Assembly: GCA_947623455.1 (NCBI GenBank) | Contig: OX392545.1 | Span: 21,860,001 to 21,924,000 of the forward strand | DNA from: Mimachlamys varia | Lineage: Eukaryota; Mollusca; Bivalvia; Pectinida; Pectinidae | DNA length: 64,000 nucleotides | Direction: 5' to 3' | Shown here: piece by piece, positions 34,145-45,909 of the stretch | Position numbering within the stretch: the stretch's first letter is position 1 | Layout of the letters: every line of letters begins with the position of its first letter | Translations under genes and position numbers: made by a program | Notes under the pieces: generated by a model | Told to the model about the DNA's origin: nothing | The model's database searches: none | The model's input: only the letters and a program-made list of their open reading frames with translations

Positions 34145-37100
34145 GCTGTCCGAGAGTAATTTTCCTGACTGTCCTAGTGGAACGTTGCCTGAATGTCCTA
34201 GTGTAATGTTTCCTGACTGTCCCAGTGTAATGTTACCTGACTGTCCCAGTGTAATGTTACCTGACTGTCCTAGTGTAATGTTTCCTGACTGTCCTAGTAT
34301 AATGTTACCTGACTGTCCCAGTGTAATGTTACCTGACTGTCCCAGTGTAATGTTACCTGACTGTCCTAGTGTAATGTTACCTGACTGTCCCAGTGTAATG
34401 TTACCTGACTGTCCCAGTGTAATGTTACCTGACTGTCCTAGTGTAATGTTACCTGACTGTCCCAGTGTAATGTTACCTGACTGTCCCAGTGTAATGTTAC
34501 CTGACTGTCCCAGTGTAATGTTACCTGACTGTCCTAGTGTAATGTTTCCTGACTGTCCTAGTATAATGTTACCTGACTGTCCCAGTGTAATGTTACCTGA
34601 CTGTCCCAGTGTAATGTTACCTGACTGTCCTAGTGTAATGTTACCTGACTGTCCCAGTGTAATGTTACCTGACTGTCCCAGTGTAATGTTACCTGACTGT
34701 CCTAGTGTAATGTTACCTGACTGTCCCAGTGTAATGTTACCTGACTGTCCTAGTGTAATGTTACCTGACTGTCCCAGTGTAATGTTACCTGACTGTCCTA
34801 GTGTAATGTTACCTGACTGTCCCAGTGTAATGTTTCCTGACTGTCCTAGTGTAATGTTACCTGACTGTCCTAGTGTAATGTTAGCTGTCCTAGTGTGATG
34901 TTTCCTGACTGTCCTAGTGTAATGTTACCTGACTGTCCTAGTGTAATGTTACCTGACTGTCCTAGTGTAATGTTACCTGTCCCAGTGTAATGTTTCCTGA
35001 CTGTCCCAGTGTAATGTTACCTGACTGTCCTAGTGTAATGTTACCTGACTGTCCCAGTGTAATGTTTCCTGACTGTCCTAGTATAATGTTACCTGACTGT
35101 CCTAGTGTAATGTTACCTGACTGTCCTACTGTAATGTTTCCTGACTGTCCCAGTGTAATGTTACCTGACTGTCCTAGTGTAATGTTACCTGACTGTCCTA
35201 GTGTAATGTTTCCTGACTGTCCCAGTGTAATGTTACCTGACTGTCCCAGTGTAATGTTACCTGACTATCCTAGTGTAATGTTTCCTGACTGTCCTAGTGT
35301 AATGTTACCTGACTGTCCCAGTGTAATGTTACCTGACTGTCCTAGTGTAATGTTACCTGACTGTCCTAGTGTAATGTTACCTGACTGTCCTAGTGTAATG
35401 TTTCCTGACTGTCCTAGTGTAATGTTACCTGACTGCCCCAGTGTAATGTTACCTGACTGTCCTAGTGTATTGTTACCTGACTGTCCTAGTGTATTGTTAC
35501 CTGACTGTCCTAGTGTAATGTTACCTGACTGTCCCAGTGTAATGTTACCTGACTGTCCTAGTGTAATGTTACCTGACTGTCCCAGTGTAATGTTTCCTGA
35601 CTGCCCTAGTGTAATGTTACCTGACTGTCCTAGTGTAATGTTACCTGACTGTCCCAGTGTAATGTTACCTGACTGTCCTAGTGTAATGTTTCCTGACTGT
35701 CCTAGTGTAATGTTACCTGACTGTCCCAGTGTAATGTTTCCTGACTGTCCTAGTGTAATGTTACCTGACTGTCCTAGTGTAATGTTACCTGACTGTCCTA
35801 GTGTAATGTTACCTGACTGTCCTAGTGTAATGTTACCTGACTGTCCTAGTGTAATGTTACCTGACTGTTCTAGTGTAATGTTACCTGACTGTCCTAGTGT
35901 AATGTTACCTGACTGTCCTAGTGTAATGTTACCTGACTGTCCTAGTGTAATGTTACCTGACTGTCCTAGTGTAATGTTACCTGACTGTCCTAGTGTAATG
36001 TTACCTGACTGTCCTAGTGTAATGTTACCTGACTGTCCTAGTGTAATGTTACCTGACTGTCCTAGTGTAATGTTACCTGACTGTCCTAGTGTAATGTTAC
36101 CTGACTGTCCTAGTGTAATGTTACCTGACTGTCCGAGTGTAATGTTTCCTGACTGTCCTAGTGTAATGTTACCTGACTGTCCTAGTGTAATGTTTCCTGA
36201 CTGTCCTAGTGTAATGTTTCCTGACTGTCCTAGTGTAATGTTACCTGACTGTCCTAGTGTAATGTTACCTGGCTGTCCTAGTGTAATGTTACCTGACTGT
36301 CCTAGTGTAATGTTACCTGACTGTCCTAGTGTAATGTTAGCTGTCCTAGTGTGATGTTTCCTGACTGTCCTAGTGTAATGTTACCTGACTGTCCTAGTGT
36401 AATGTTACCTGACTGTCCTAGTGTAATGTTACCTGACTGTCCTAGTGTAATGTTACCTGACTGTCCTAGTGTAATGTTACCTGACTGTCCTAGTGTAATG
36501 TTAGCTGTCCTAGTGTGATGTTTCCTGACTGTCCTAGTGTAATGTTTCCTGACTGTCCTAGTGTAATGTTTCCTGACTGTCCTAGTGTAATGTTACCTGA
36601 CTGTCCTAGTGTAATGTTACCTGGCTGTCCTAGTGTAATGTTACCTGACTGTCCTAGTGTAATGTTACCTGACTGTCCTAGTGTAATGTTAGCTGTCCTA
36701 GTGTGATGTTTCCTGACTGTCCTAGTGTAATGTTACCTGACTGTCCTAGTGTAATGTTACCTGACTGTCCTAGTGTAATGTTACCTGACTGTCCTAGTGT
36801 AATGTTACCTGACTGTCCTAGTGTAATGTTTCCTGACTGTCCTAGTGTAATGTTACCTGACTGTCCTAGTGTAATGTTACCTGACTGTCCCAGTGTAATG
36901 TTACCTGACTGTCCTAGTGTAATGTTACCTGACTGTCCTAGTGTAATGTTACCTGACTATCCTAGTGTAATGTTACCTGACTATCCTATTGTTATGTTTC
37001 CTGACTGTCCTAGTATAATGTTACCTGACTGTCCTAGTGTAATGTTACCTGACTGTCCTAGTGTAATGTTACCTGACTGTCCTAGTGTAATGCTTCCTGA

Positions 37101-39770
37101 CTGTCCCAGTGTAATGTTACCTGACTGTCCTAGTGTGATGTTACCTGTCCTAGTGTAATGTTACCTGACTGTCCTAGTGTAATGTTACCTGACTGTCCTA
37201 GTGTAATGTTACCTGACTGTCCCAGTGTAATGTTACCTGACTGTCCCAGTGTAATGTTACCTGACTGTCCCAGTGTAATGTTACCTGACTGTCCCAGTGT
37301 AATGTTACCTGACTGTCCTAGTGTAATGTTACCTGACTGTCCCAGTGTAATGTTACCTGACTGTCCTAGTGTAATGTTAGCTGACTGTCCTAGTGTAATG
37401 TTACCTGACTGTCCTATTGTTATGTTTCCTGACTGTCCTAGTGTAATGTTACCTGACTGTCCTAGTGTAATGTTACCTGACTGTCCTATTGTTATGTTTC
37501 CTGACTGTCCTAGTGTAATGTTACCTGACTGTCCTATTGTTATGTTTCCTGACTGTCCTAGTGTAATGTTACCTGACTGTCCTAGTGTAATGTTACCTGA
37601 CTGTCCTAGTGTAATGTTACCTGACTGTCCTATTGTTATGTTTCCTGACTGTCCTAGTGTAATGTTACCTGACTGTCCTATTGTTATGTTTCCTGACTGT
37701 TCTAGTGTAATGTTACCTGACTGTCCTAGTGTAATGTTACCTGACTGTCCTAGTGTAATGTTACCTGACTGTCCTAGTGTGATGTTACCTGACTGTCCCA
37801 GTGTAATGTTTCCTGACTCTCCCAGTGTAATGTTACCTGACTGTCCTAGTGTAATATTACCTGACTGTCCCAGTGTAATGTTTCCTGACTGTCCTAGTGT
37901 AATGTTACCTGACTGTCCTAGTGTAATGTTACCTGACTGTCCTAGTGTAATGTTACCTGTCCTAGTGTAATGTTACCTGACTGTCCTATTGTTATGTTTC
38001 CTGTCTGTCCTAGTGTAGTGTTACCTGACTGTCCTAGTGTAATGTTACCTGACTGTCCTAGTGTAATGTTACCTGTCCTAGTGTAATGTTACCTGACTGT
38101 CCTAGTGTAATGTTACCTGACTGTCCTAGTGTAATGTTTCCTGACTGTCCTAGTGTAATGTTACCTGACTGTCCCAGTGTAATGTTACCTGACTGTCCTA
38201 GTGTAATGTTACCTGACTGTTCTAGTGTAATGTTACCTGACTGTCCTAGTGTAATGTTACCTGATTGTCCCAGTGTAATGTTACCTGACTGTCCCAGTGT
38301 AATGTTACCTGTCCTAGTGTAATGTTACCTGTCTGTCCTAGTGTAATGTTACCTGACTGTCCTAGTGTAATGTTTCCTGACTGTCCTAGTGTAATGTTAC
38401 CTGACTGTCCCAGTGTAATGTTACCTGACTGTCCTAGTGTAATGTTACCTGACTGTTCTAGTGTAATGTTACCTGACTGTCCTAGTGTAATGTTACCTGA
38501 CTGTCCTAGTGTAATGTTACCTGACTGTCCTGGTGTAATGTTTCCTGACTGTCCTAGTGTAATGTTACCTGACTGTCCTAGTGTAATGTTACCTGACTGT
38601 TCCAGTGTAATGTTACCTGACTGTCCTAGTGTAATGTTACCTGACTGTCCTAGTGTAATGTTACCTGACTGTCCTAGTGTAATGTTTCCTGACTGTCCTA
38701 GTGTTATGTTACCTAACTGTCCCAGTGTAATGTTCCCTGACTGTCCTAGTGTAATGTTACCTAACTGTCCCAGTGTAATGTTCCCTGACTGTCCTAGTGT
38801 AATGTTACCTGACTGTCCCAGTGTAATGTTACCTGACTGTCCTAGTGTAATGTTACCTGACTGTCCTAGTGTAATGTTACCTGACTGTCATAGTGTAATG
38901 TTTCCTGACTGTCCTAGTGTAATGTTCCCTGACTGTCCTAGTGTAATGTTACCTGACTGTCCTAGTGTAATGTTACCTGACTGTCCTAGTGTAATGTTTC
39001 CTGACTGTCCTAGTGTAATGTTTCCTGACTGTCCTAGTGTAATGTTACCTGACTGTCCTAGTGTAATGTTACCTGACTGTCCTAGTGTAATGTCACCTGA
39101 CTGTCCTAGTGTAATGTTACCTGACTGTCCTAGTGTAATGTTACCTGACTGTCCCAGTGTAATGTTACCTGACTGTCCTAGTGTAATGTTACCTGACTGT
39201 CCTAGTGTAATGTTACCTGACTGTCCTAGTGTAATGTTACCTGACTGTCCTAGTGTAATGTTACCTGACTGTCCTAGTGTAATGTTACCTGACTGTCCCA
39301 GTGTAATGTTTCCTGACTGTCCTAGTGTAATGTTTCCTGACTGTCCTAGTGTAATGTTTCCTGTCTGTCCTAGTGTAATGTTACCTGACTGTCCTAGTGT
39401 AATGTTACCTGACTGTCCTAGTGTAATGTTACCTGACTGTCCTAGTGTAATGTTACCTGTCCTAGTGTAATGTTACCTGACTGTCCCAGTGTAATGTTAC
39501 CTGACTGTCCAAGTGTAATGTTACCTGACTGTCCAAGTGTAATGTTACCTGACTGTCCAAGTGTAATGTTACCTCACTGTCCTAGTGTAATGTTTCCTGA
39601 CTGTCCTAGTGTAATGTTACCTGACTGTCATAGTGTAATGTTACCTGACTGTCATAGTGTAATGTTACCTAACTGTCCTAGTGTAATGTGTCCTGACTGT
39701 CCTAGTTCAATGTTTTCTTAATGTCCTATTGTAATCCTTACTGTCCTAGTGTAATGCTTTCTTATCCTCT
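34145..39770 (+). repeat. 24-bp minisatellite array just after lectin gene 1 (array 2)
   Basis: About 234 units contain CTAGTGTAATGTTACCTGAC, with main variants TTACCT or TTTCCT and CCCAGTG or CCTAGTG. Because 24 is divisible by three, one frame reads an eight-residue repeat (MLPDCPSV) for hundreds of codons. Occasional 20-bp units lacking four bases shift the phase and produce the recurrent ending VLV-stop. The array starts 58 bp after the lectin stop codon and decays over its last 100 bp. I regard the reading frames as accidental. Confidence 0.97.
36240..36710. repeat. 352-bp higher-order duplication in array 2
   Basis: A block carrying the rare CCTGGCTGTCC unit and ending in the short TTAGCTGTCCTAGTGTGATG junction occurs twice, 352 bp apart, with the same variant order. 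Another block with TGTTCTAGTG recurs about 236 bp apart near 38086 and 38322. Confidence 0.75.
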
Positions 39771-41129
39771 GATTATAAATATTTCTGGTATCCTAGTCTA
39801 GTGTTTGCATGTTTCCAGTGCTTCTTTATAGGACTAGTATTTCTACCTAAATACCTGAGCTTATTTTCAAAAACCATCAAGGTTTCTATGATTATTTTCC
39901 CTTTCTATAAACTTTGCAATATTTTCGTTGATTATGAGCTCACATTATGTTTTTGTTGATTGGTCTTTTGACGACAAGTATGGCACAAGGTTTCAAGATG
40001 TTGTCTCTGTTTTTATTTCCAGATTGGAAGTTGAGCCGGGAATAGTTGGTTAATTCCCTGTGGATAATGTACTCGTAGAACAAACAGAGGAAATTGTAAT
40101 AATGGAAATGGTACAATTGAAGAAAGTGAAATTTTACTTTTGATAATCAAAATAGAAATAAAACATTCTGTTTCAGCCTCGTGTTCATTTTTTTTTTTTT
40201 TTTTTTTCCGTTTTTAAAATCACGTTCTGTCTTACCCGTGATATAATACGTTACTGCAATCTGATTAAATTGTCTTTATTCCCACTCCGTTGTAAAAGGA
40301 TCTGACAACAACCAATAATAGGTCATGTTCTGGTGACCTTTTGCATTGGCCAATCAAAATACTGCTTACAGAATCTTGCATGAAAAAGCTTGCATGATTA
40401 ATCCTATTTTTGCGTTAAATCATTTCGTCACTACATGTTGTCTTTGATGACGAAATGATGAAAGCTGTGTCGTGTCAACAATTAAAAATGCTTCAAGAGT
40501 GTGAAGTAATTAGACCACAAAATTCACCGGAACATGACCTCTATTTGGATGTTGTCAGATCCTTATGTAACGGAGTGAAAACCAGTGTCTGCATTTTAAT
40601 CAGAATGCACTTACCTGTTAGGTCATTTCCTGTTTGGCGTTCTTGGTACAGCTTGATTAGTTCATACGAGGAATGTTAAAACGGGGGCAATTGAGATATG
40701 GAAAGATATTGCCTGAAATACCTTTATGTGTTCGGCCCTTTGCAGAGGGTTATCCTCCCTTTTAGATTAAGGTGTAATGGTAGGGACACAGCTACGTTTT
40801 TCCATTCTCCTTACCAACTTGCCGATAATAGCAACTGAGAGTCTCTAACAATGGTAGTTACTATTGACTGGTTCACCTACAATCGCAACATCTCGGGAAA
40901 AGTTCTGGTAATCTTCGGAACTCTACTCCCTTGAATGCATGCGCCTGGCAGCCATGCTCCTAAATCACGACAAAGTTCGGAAGTCCTCGGACTTTATCAG
41001 TTCTTCAATTATCAAATCCTCCGTGTGGCTATGGGCGCAGACATTTGTAACATGAAATTTACAACATGTGACCCTCTATACATGTATTCGAGGGAGTATA
41101 TTTCCGAAGTTTCCAGCCCCCAGATGTTG
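39771..41129. other. Intergenic region, no gene seen
   Basis: Contains a run of about 20 T at 40189-40207 and a perfect inverted hexamer pair AGGTCA/TGACCT, eight bases apart, at 40320-40339. Short open frames (40455-40679, 40935-41156) have no recognisable features. Confidence 0.5.
40157..40162 (+). terminator. First AATAAA downstream of lectin gene 1
   Basis: No AATAAA lies between the lectin stop codon and the 24-bp array, and none was seen within the array on the plus strand. The first one is here, in GAAATAAAACATTCTG. If used, the mRNA would carry the entire array in its 3' untranslated region. Use of a variant signal near 34100 is an equally good possibility. Confidence 0.3.
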
Positions 41130-41392
41130 CGACTGGTTCACCCGTTGTCAGTATAATGTGACCGGGTGGGATGCTACATGTACCACACTGATGTGGGTTC
41201 GATAATTTACTTTAGTTTGGTAGGACTTTAAATTGACAAAAAAATCCGCACTATCGCAAGAAAGTGTACATGAACATACCGCGGCCTCCCAAATACACAC
41301 GCTCTCAACACACACACCCACATCGCATACACCGGGAGGCCGTCCTTAAATGACCCTGACGGTAAATGGGACGTAAAACAATAAATGAAACC
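41130..41392 (+). mobile_element. SINE-like dispersed repeat, copy B
   Basis: Partner of 28317-28568. The head reads CGACTGGTTCACCCGTTGTC, then AGTATAATGTGACCGGGTGG and GATGCTA. This parallels a whole satellite unit (CCACTGTCAGTATAATGTG, then TCCGGGTGGAGATGTTA). The middle has ATCGCAAGAAAGTG and CCCAAATACACACGCTCTCA, and the tail AATGGGACGTAAAACAATAA. A weak box-B-like GTGGGTTCGATAAT lies after the head. Confidence 0.8.
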
Positions 41393-43511
41393 AAACTTCA
41401 ACATCGCATCTGTCGGCTCTTACAACTATAGTAGAAGATAACATATCTTTCCCCCAAATTTGCCTGGTTGACTTCGTCCATATCAAAATAATGGTCGCAT
41501 CCCAATGGTTTTATAAAGAAGAGATAATAGATATTAGAAACAATAAAATTGTCTCATTTCATTGACAATCTGCGAATCTAATGATGTTTCCCGTGATAGA
41601 TATCGAATGCACCATCCCATCGGAGAACACTTGTATCATTGAACAATATAAATTACGTTTTTTTGTTATCAGCTGTTAACAGTTTCCCCTTGGGTTTGTA
41701 CAGTAGTCACTGACCCGGGTGTTCACAGTAATGGTCGCTTATATTACATATTTTATAATCTTAACAAAGATGACAAAACATTTCATGAACAAATTTTGGA
41801 AACGTTTTACTTCATCCTTTCAGCAATGCGTGATGACCTACGACGTTATTAACTCTTCTGCAAGGCATTGTTGTTCCCCTTTTTTCTCTATAACGGAAAC
41901 TAAAAAAATGGCATGAAATGTGTACTAGCCCGCAAAAAACGAAATCAAAACGAACCGTGATATATAGAAATGTCAAAGATCACGAACTACCGCATTTTGC
42001 AATCATTTTTCTTCATGATGGAAGATATGATTTATATTTTGATAAAATCAGTTACATGTACCTTTATAAGCCGAAATTTGGCTGGTGCTGAATCGAGATG
42101 AGGGGGCCCATAGATTCTCGCAATTCAGTAAGTAAGTTTTCAGTACAAAGTAGCTGAATTGCGTCATTTCGGTACAATTACAATACTGTTGTACCTACGC
42201 CTAACAGCGTAGACGAAATCAACCGATTTTTTTTTACCAAAGCGTGCACAATTTAGACATTTATGTAAATTTGCTTTACTGGTCATTTGTCTGATGAAGC
42301 TGATAGAGTAAATAACGTACTAGTAATCGAAACGTCACATAAAGTATTTGATAGATGTGAAAAGAATTTTAACACAAAATAACTACTGCTTTGTTCAGGA
42401 CTCGCACAACTAGCGCTATATATATACACCTGTTAAAAGTCATCACTGAGCTTTCCAGTTAATAACGTTAATATTTGATGATAAACACTAATGCCATATG
42501 TCTACATTCACATATACATAACTGGCAAAGGCTTCAGGCGTGTGTTTCTAACAACTGAAGAGTTTACATGTTAAAATGGGACAGGAACACTTTCTGACGT
42601 TGACCCAAAATCAATCTGCAATCAAATACAACATAATTATCAAAAGTATACATTTTTTGTGAAGTTGCATATCTATAAATTCCATTCATTTAAACTTATG
42701 TCAAAAACTTATCTAAATTAGTTACAGGAACTTTTTTTTCGGTAGGGACTACAATCATTGAAACAGTTGCTTATAGGCTGATATAGTTGTTTGAGTCCTT
42801 CAACACGCGAACCACTAAACCTTACTACGATGAACTGCATTTCGTCGTTCAGCTTTTTATTAGTGTTTGTATGATATTATATATATTTACACCTCTTCCT
42901 GCTTGTGCTAAATAAACTCTGGCTGGGACTATATTAGCGTATACGCAATGGAAAAAGGCTCGGCGGATTAAATTTGTACAAATATGGCGTCGTTCACGCT
43001 TCAGAACAATAACTATTCACTGACGGTCATTGTTTGGTTCCTTCAAAATTTTTAAACAAGGAACATATATAGAGTACAGTTTGTCTGGTTACGTTTGATT
43101 CCAATGATTCGTATTCGACGGTAACGCAAACATGGCGGCGCCCTGCAGTTGTGGCGTCTGACGTTGTATTTATTTTTACATATATTGTTAGTATTTCTTT
43201 TGCTGTCGTCTGCCCGAAGCGTTCCATTTTTGTTGACTGTCAATATCGCCGAGAAGCTTGAAACACCAACTAAAACAATCTCGCAATTGCGTACAAAACT
43301 CCCATGTGTAAGGGAAATAACTCTTATAAGTGTAATGATAACAATAAGACAGTAAAGGTAAAAGTCTTCACGATTCTAGAAACCATTTTCCAAATGTACA
43401 AGCTATTTGTTTTCCAAAGCGGTGGAAAGGGTCACCGCCATTAAATTAAAATGACCCGCTATAAAACCAGTATCGTCCCCTTACATAACAAAGGTACTCT
43501 CTACAGAAAAG
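41393..43511. other. Intergenic region, no gene seen
   Basis: Scattered short frames only. The frame at 43149-43355 has a hydrophobic start (LYLFLHILLVFLLLSSARS) but begins at GTG and has no donor or partner exon, so it is not called. Confidence 0.5.
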
Positions 43512-43694
43512 TAGAGGGTCACCACGTAACGTCTCTCAACCAATGATTTCAGGACATTCTAATCCGAAGAGTGATAATATAATGTTCTGTATGTAATACA
43601 CTCACTTACCGACCCTCTATGGCTCTATAGAGAGTCAACTTATAATAGAGGGTTGCTACGTGACGTTTCTCATCCAATGATTTCAGGACATTCT
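43512..43694. repeat. Pair of 49-bp direct repeats, 134 bp apart
   Basis: Copies at 43512-43560 and 43646-43694 share TAGAGGGT, ACGT-ACGT and CCAATGATTTCAGGACATTC. They flank the palindrome-like CCGACCCTCTATGG segment. The arrangement resembles a small non-autonomous element or its duplicated end. Confidence 0.65.
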
Positions 43695-44749
43695 TGGCTG
43701 AGGTGCGATAAGACTCGGTGTAAAGTAATCATATCTGATACATTTGAATAGATCAGCGATAAGATACCATACGGTTTTCTTAAGTAGGCTACATCCACAG
43801 TTTGACCTTAGCTATTAGTAGATCGCCAACTTCCAGAATAACAAAATTCTTTGTATTTGACCAACTAAAAAGAAAACATTATCAGTCATTTAAATATGTG
43901 TTCTTTGAAAGTTTTCTTACGGTTGTTTGTGTATGTTTATATGCGTTGCTTTAGTTTGGCTGCCATAATTTTTGGAAGAGCTACACCTGTAATCAGGACA
44001 GGTAACAAAAACCTTGCCAAATCTTTTAATTTCACTTTTAGATATATCGATAAAGTGTTGTCTATAAACAACAAAGGTTTGCTGACCACGTCGATTGTCT
44101 GGTTTTATTCTCTTGTGTGTTTACAAGGGTCCCCTTTTTACATACTTTGCCCCAAATTTAAACGATTTTGAGTTCAGGTCATGGTTTTGTTGACGCTTCG
44201 ATATTCTCTATTTTTATCATCACTTCAAGTTCAAGTAAATGTTTTGTTTACAATTCGCTATTCCCTTGTTTACTTTAGTGTGATACACACTGATGTATCG
44301 GGTCGTTTCGTAAACAACAACTGCCCTCCTTTTAGGTAATTTAGTTTAATTTCCATTGTGACATCATTATATTGCTAGGAAACCGACGTAAATAAACAGG
44401 AAGCTAGCCCAAGCTAATTATGTCATAATGCTATTTACTTAATTACTTACTAGAATGGGAAGCAATTTAACTTTTGTTTACGAAAAACCGATAAGCCTTC
44501 CTGTGAAAACAGTACTAATGTACTAAAGAATTTGAAGCAATTGTACGTTGACAGTTTGGTGTGATCTGTGTACATTTGTTGTACATTTACTGACCAAGAT
44601 AAGGATAGGACAATTGTGGCAAATAGATAACGAACCGTTAGACGTAACTGTGATATGATCTACGCATGCGGTTACAAGAACGATGTACTATGTTGTTAAG
44701 GATACAATCATATCAGCATTGCTGATATGCTACGCTACAGTCACTTCAA
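43695..44749. other. Region before the 21-bp array, no gene seen
   Basis: Open frames are short and featureless. The candidate signal-like start at about 44181 (ATGGTTTTGTTGACGC) has a possible donor in phase 0, which does not fit the lectin exon at 60901. Confidence 0.4.
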
Positions 44750-45909
44750 ATGGTTTGTATTGAATCATTTCATGTTTGTATTGTATCAATTCGTGTGTGT
44801 ATTGTATCATTTCGTGTTTGTATTGTATCATTTCGTGTTTGTATTGTATCATTTCGTGTGTGTATTGTATCATTTCGTGTGTGTATTGTATCAATTCGTG
44901 TGTGTATTGTATCATTTCGTGTTTGTATTGTATCATTTCGTGTGTGTATTGTATCATTTTATGTTTGTATTGTATCAATTCGTGTGTGTATTGTATCATT
45001 TTATGTTTGTATTGTATCATTTCGTGTTTGTATTGTATCATTTCGTGTGTGTATTGTATCATTTTATGTTTGTATTGTATCAATTTGTGTGTGTATTGTA
45101 TCATTTCGTGTTTGTATTATATCAATTCGTGTTTGTATTGTATCATTTCGTGTTTGTATTGTATCATTTCGTGTTTGTATTGTATCATTTCGTGTGTGTA
45201 TTGTATCATTTCGTGTGTGTATTGTATCAATTCGTGTGTGTATTGTATCATTTCGTGTTTGTATTGTATCATTTCGTGTGTGTATTGTATCATTTTATGT
45301 TTGTATTGTATCAATTCGTGTTTGTAGTGTATCATTTCGTGTTTGTATTGTATCATTTCGTGTGTGTATTGTATCATTTCGTGTGTGTATTGTATCATTT
45401 CGTGTTTGTATTGTATCTATTCGTGTTTGTAGTGTATCATTTTATGTTTGTATTGTATCAATTCGTGTGTGTATTGTATCATTTCGTGTGTGTATTGTAT
45501 CATTCCGTGCTTGTATTGTATCATTTCGTGTGTGTATTGTATCATTCCGTGTTTGTATTGTATCATTTCGTGTTTGTATTATATCATTCCGTGTTTGTAT
45601 TGTATCATTTCGTGTTTGTATTATATCAATTCGTGTTTGTATTGTATCATTTCATGCTTGTATTATATCAATTCGTGTTGGTATTGTATCATTTTATGTT
45701 TGTATTGTATCATTTCGTGTGTGTATTGTATCATTTTATGTTTGTATTGTATCAATTTGTGTGTGTATTGTATCATTTCGTGTTTGTATTATATCAATTC
45801 GTGTTTGTATTGTATCATTTCGTATTTGTATTGTATCATTTCGTATTTGTATTGTATCATTCCGTGTTTGTATTGTATCAATTCGTGTTAGTATTGTATC
45901 ATTTTATGT

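Noticed and set aside
34143..39721. Long plus-strand frames reading the MLPDCPSV octapeptide, up to 454 codons, resembling a secreted repeat protein.
   Set aside because: The frame is a by-product of a 24-bp unit without a stop. It is broken ten or so times by four-base losses, lacks a signal peptide, and starts 3' of the lectin stop. Transcript evidence could reopen the question.
40320..40339. AGGTCA/TGACCT inverted pair as a nuclear-receptor response element.
   Set aside because: The eight-base spacing is not a standard arrangement, and no nearby gene was identified; a chance match is likely.
43149..43355. Frame with a hydrophobic N-terminus that could be a signal peptide for lectin gene 2.
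   Set aside because: It begins with GTG, has no ATG in a suitable place and no phase-1 donor.
21158..44160. Possible shared dispersed repeat at about 21160, 29360 and 44095 (TTATTCTCTTG, CAAGGGTCC).
   Set aside because: The similarity is short and patchy by eye; alignment would be needed before calling a family.
44181..44240. ATG followed by a leucine-rich stretch with a possible GTAAAT donor, as a first exon for lectin gene 2.
   Set aside because: The donor would leave phase 0, but the exon at 60901 needs phase 1; the hydrophobic stretch is also weak.
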